From: Methanobacteriota archaeon
GTDB lineage: Archaea; Thermoplasmatota; Thermoplasmata; RBG-16-68-12
Direction of reading: 5' to 3'
Length of the DNA stretch: 6,719 nucleotides
NCBI GenBank assembly: GCA_005878995.1
Contig: VBME01000101.1
Span: 1 to 6,719 of the forward strand
Below, piece by piece: positions 5,618 to 6,719 of this stretch (its first letter is position 1; the number at the start of each line of letters is the position of its first letter). The notes below the pieces were generated by a model, which saw only the letters and a program-made list of their open reading frames with translations, did no database searches and was not told the origin of the DNA. Position numbers and translations under genes: made by a program.

Positions 5618-6088
5618 ATGAAGATTAGACGACTCGCGATCGTCGGCCTCGGATTGACCGTGGCCGGTCTGCTGCTTGTCGTTGGCTTCTGGCCTCTGAC
5701 CTCCCTGAGCGGCGCGAAGCTGCTCGCGGCGAGGAATGGGAATCAGTACCCCGGGTACGCCCAAGGGGCTCAAGTCACGGTCCACGAGAGGGTGATTAGC
5801 GTTTCGTTCTCGAATTTTTTCGGGAATCCATACACCACGTTGGAACTCGATGATGGGGATCCGAATGTTGTGACGGCAATTCTCGTCAAAGGAGATGCCC
5901 GAAGCGTGGTCTCCGAGGGCGACGTGATCTTCGCGACTGCCGTATTGCAAGTCGTCGGTTCGTTCTACTATTGGGAGGTCGCGACGCCAGGAAATATCCA
6001 CCCATCTTGGCCGGTCGATGCGCTCTTCTATGGCGTCATGGGGACTGGGGTGGTGGTCCTTGCCGTCGCGGCGTTCCGGAAGTCCTGA
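5618..6088 (+). CDS. Small two-helix membrane protein with a beta-rich (OB-like) central domain, function unknown
   Basis: A 156-residue protein that I do not recognise. MKIRR is followed by a hydrophobic helix (about 6-27). A soluble middle part spans about 28-130, a second helix about 133-152, and the tail is FRKS. Basic residues at both ends suggest both termini are cytoplasmic and the middle faces outward. The middle part alternates short strands and turns: VTVHERVISVSFSNF, YTTLELDDG, VVTAILVKGDAR, SEGDVIFATAVLQVV, YYWEVATP. The pattern 'LELDDG...V.AILVKG......GDVIFATAVLQ' looks like an OB-fold barrel, as in CcmE- or NfeD-like domains, but no heme-binding His or other catalytic motif is evident. 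The first helix could be an uncleaved signal anchor. It lies between the antiporter (100 bp) and the SAH hydrolase (43 bp) on the same strand, with no functional link visible. Confidence 0.75.
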   Translation: MKIRRLAIVGLGLTVAGLLLVVGFWPLTSLSGAKLLAARNGNQYPGYAQGAQVTVHERVISVSFSNFFGNPYTTLELDDGDPNVVTAILVKGDARSVVSEGDVIFATAVLQVVGSFYYWEVATPGNIHPSWPVDALFYGVMGTGVVVLAVAAFRKS

Positions 6089-6131
6089 CGGCACCGGAAG
6101 CCTGAAGTCAACTCGTGAGCATCGGCGCCTG

Positions 6132-6719
6132 ATGTCGGACTTGGCGGATGCAGGGGCACGCCGCATCGAGTGGGCACGCGACCACATGCCCGTCCTCGCT
6201 GCAATCCGTGAAGAGCTGAAACGCAAGCAGAACTTACGAGGCCTCCGGATCGGAATGGCGCTCCACGTCGAGGCGAAGACGGGGGTGCTCGCCTTGACCC
6301 TGCGGGAAGCCGGGGCGAAGGTGCGCTTGGCCTCGTGCAACCCCCTCTCCACCGACGACAGCGTGGCGGCGGCTCTGGTAGAGACCCACGGCCTCGAAGT
6401 CTATGCGAAGAAGTGGCAGACGGATCAGGAATACTACGAGAACCTGGACCGGGTCCTCGACCTCCGGCCCGACCTCGTCATCGACGACGGTGCGGACCTC
6501 ATCTCGCTCCTTCACACGAAGCGAAAGGAGCTGCTGGATGGCGTCCGAGGGGGAAACGAGGAGACCACAACGGGCATCATTCGCCTGCGCGCGATGGAAC
6601 GGGACGGAGCGCTCCGCTTCCCCGTCATCGACGTGAACGACGCGCAGATGAAGCATTTGTTCGACAACCGGTACGGGACCGGGCAAAGCACGTTCGACGG
6701 CCTGATGAACGCAACGAAC
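6132..6719 (+). CDS. ahcY: S-adenosyl-L-homocysteine hydrolase, N-terminal part (right-truncated)
   Basis: The first 196 codons, open to the right edge, encode the substrate domain of adenosylhomocysteinase. This NAD-dependent cytoplasmic enzyme splits S-adenosylhomocysteine to adenosine and homocysteine and so relieves inhibition of methyltransferases. Conserved pieces are LHVEAKTGVLALTL, ASCNPLSTDDSVAAAL, the substrate loop DLVIDDGADLISLLHTK, the glutamate motif EETTTG, and VNDAQMKHLFDNRYGTGQS. The last holds the Lys and Asp that match human Lys186 and Asp190. The sequence stops at DGLMNATN, just before the NAD-binding Rossmann part. The wording, especially NPLST and LFDNRYGTGQS, is that of the archaeal/Thermotoga-type enzyme. 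ATG 6132 is the natural start. Upstream spacing to the previous stop is 43 bp with no good Shine-Dalgarno site. In some archaea this family prefers S-inosylhomocysteine, so the nucleoside substrate is not certain. Confidence 0.95.
   Translation, partial: MSDLADAGARRIEWARDHMPVLAAIREELKRKQNLRGLRIGMALHVEAKTGVLALTLREAGAKVRLASCNPLSTDDSVAAALVETHGLEVYAKKWQTDQEYYENLDRVLDLRPDLVIDDGADLISLLHTKRKELLDGVRGGNEETTTGIIRLRAMERDGALRFPVIDVNDAQMKHLFDNRYGTGQSTFDGLMNATN

Noticed and set aside
5531..6352. A 273-codon minus-strand open frame across the small membrane protein and the start of the SAH hydrolase
   Set aside because: The plus strand has a ribosome-binding site, membrane helices and a strong SAH hydrolase match. 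The antisense product shows no family features.
1..6719. CRISPR array, insertion sequence, integrase, toxin-antitoxin or phage-defence system
   Set aside because: No regularly spaced repeats, transposase or recombinase motifs, terminal inverted repeats or recognisable defence domains were seen on either strand.

Overview
The window is GC-rich, densely coding DNA, most likely from an archaeon. Four things point that way: a Y-family DNA polymerase ending in a PCNA-binding peptide, an S-adenosylhomocysteine hydrolase of the archaeal/thermophile type, short leaders with weak AT-rich boxes roughly 26-30 bp before several starts, and only sporadic Shine-Dalgarno sites. A Thermoplasmatota-like lineage is a reasonable guess, but it rests on general resemblance and was not tested. 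I see no rRNA, tRNA, CRISPR array, insertion sequence or other mobile element. The content looks chromosomal and mostly housekeeping or stress-related.

Layout. Bases 2-613 (+) hold the C-terminal part of a phytoene-desaturase-like FAD oxidoreductase cut by the left edge. Next (+) come a PrxQ/BCP-type peroxiredoxin (685-1146) and, overlapping it by 4 bp, a small HExxH zincin-like protein (1143-1682). The strand then switches. Three minus-strand genes follow: DNA polymerase IV (1697-2773, GTG start), a VOC/glyoxalase-like protein (2822-3256) and a DUF72/YecE-like protein (3313-4134). A divergent intergenic region (4135-4218) separates these from three plus-strand genes: a CPA-superfamily cation/proton antiporter (4219-5517, GTG start), a small membrane-anchored protein of unknown function (5618-6088), and the N-terminal 196 codons of S-adenosylhomocysteine hydrolase (6132 to the right edge).

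How they may fit together. The peroxiredoxin, translesion polymerase and VOC protein could all serve defence against oxidative, alkylation or electrophile damage, but only the peroxiredoxin/zincin pair shows physical coupling. The minus-strand genes have gaps of 48 and 56 bp and may or may not be co-transcribed. The antiporter, small membrane protein and SAH hydrolase are probably independent units. I found no convincing new multi-gene system. The most interesting unknowns are the zincin-like protein coupled to the peroxiredoxin, the two-helix membrane protein with an OB-like central domain, and the Asn-Asp ion-site pair in the antiporter.
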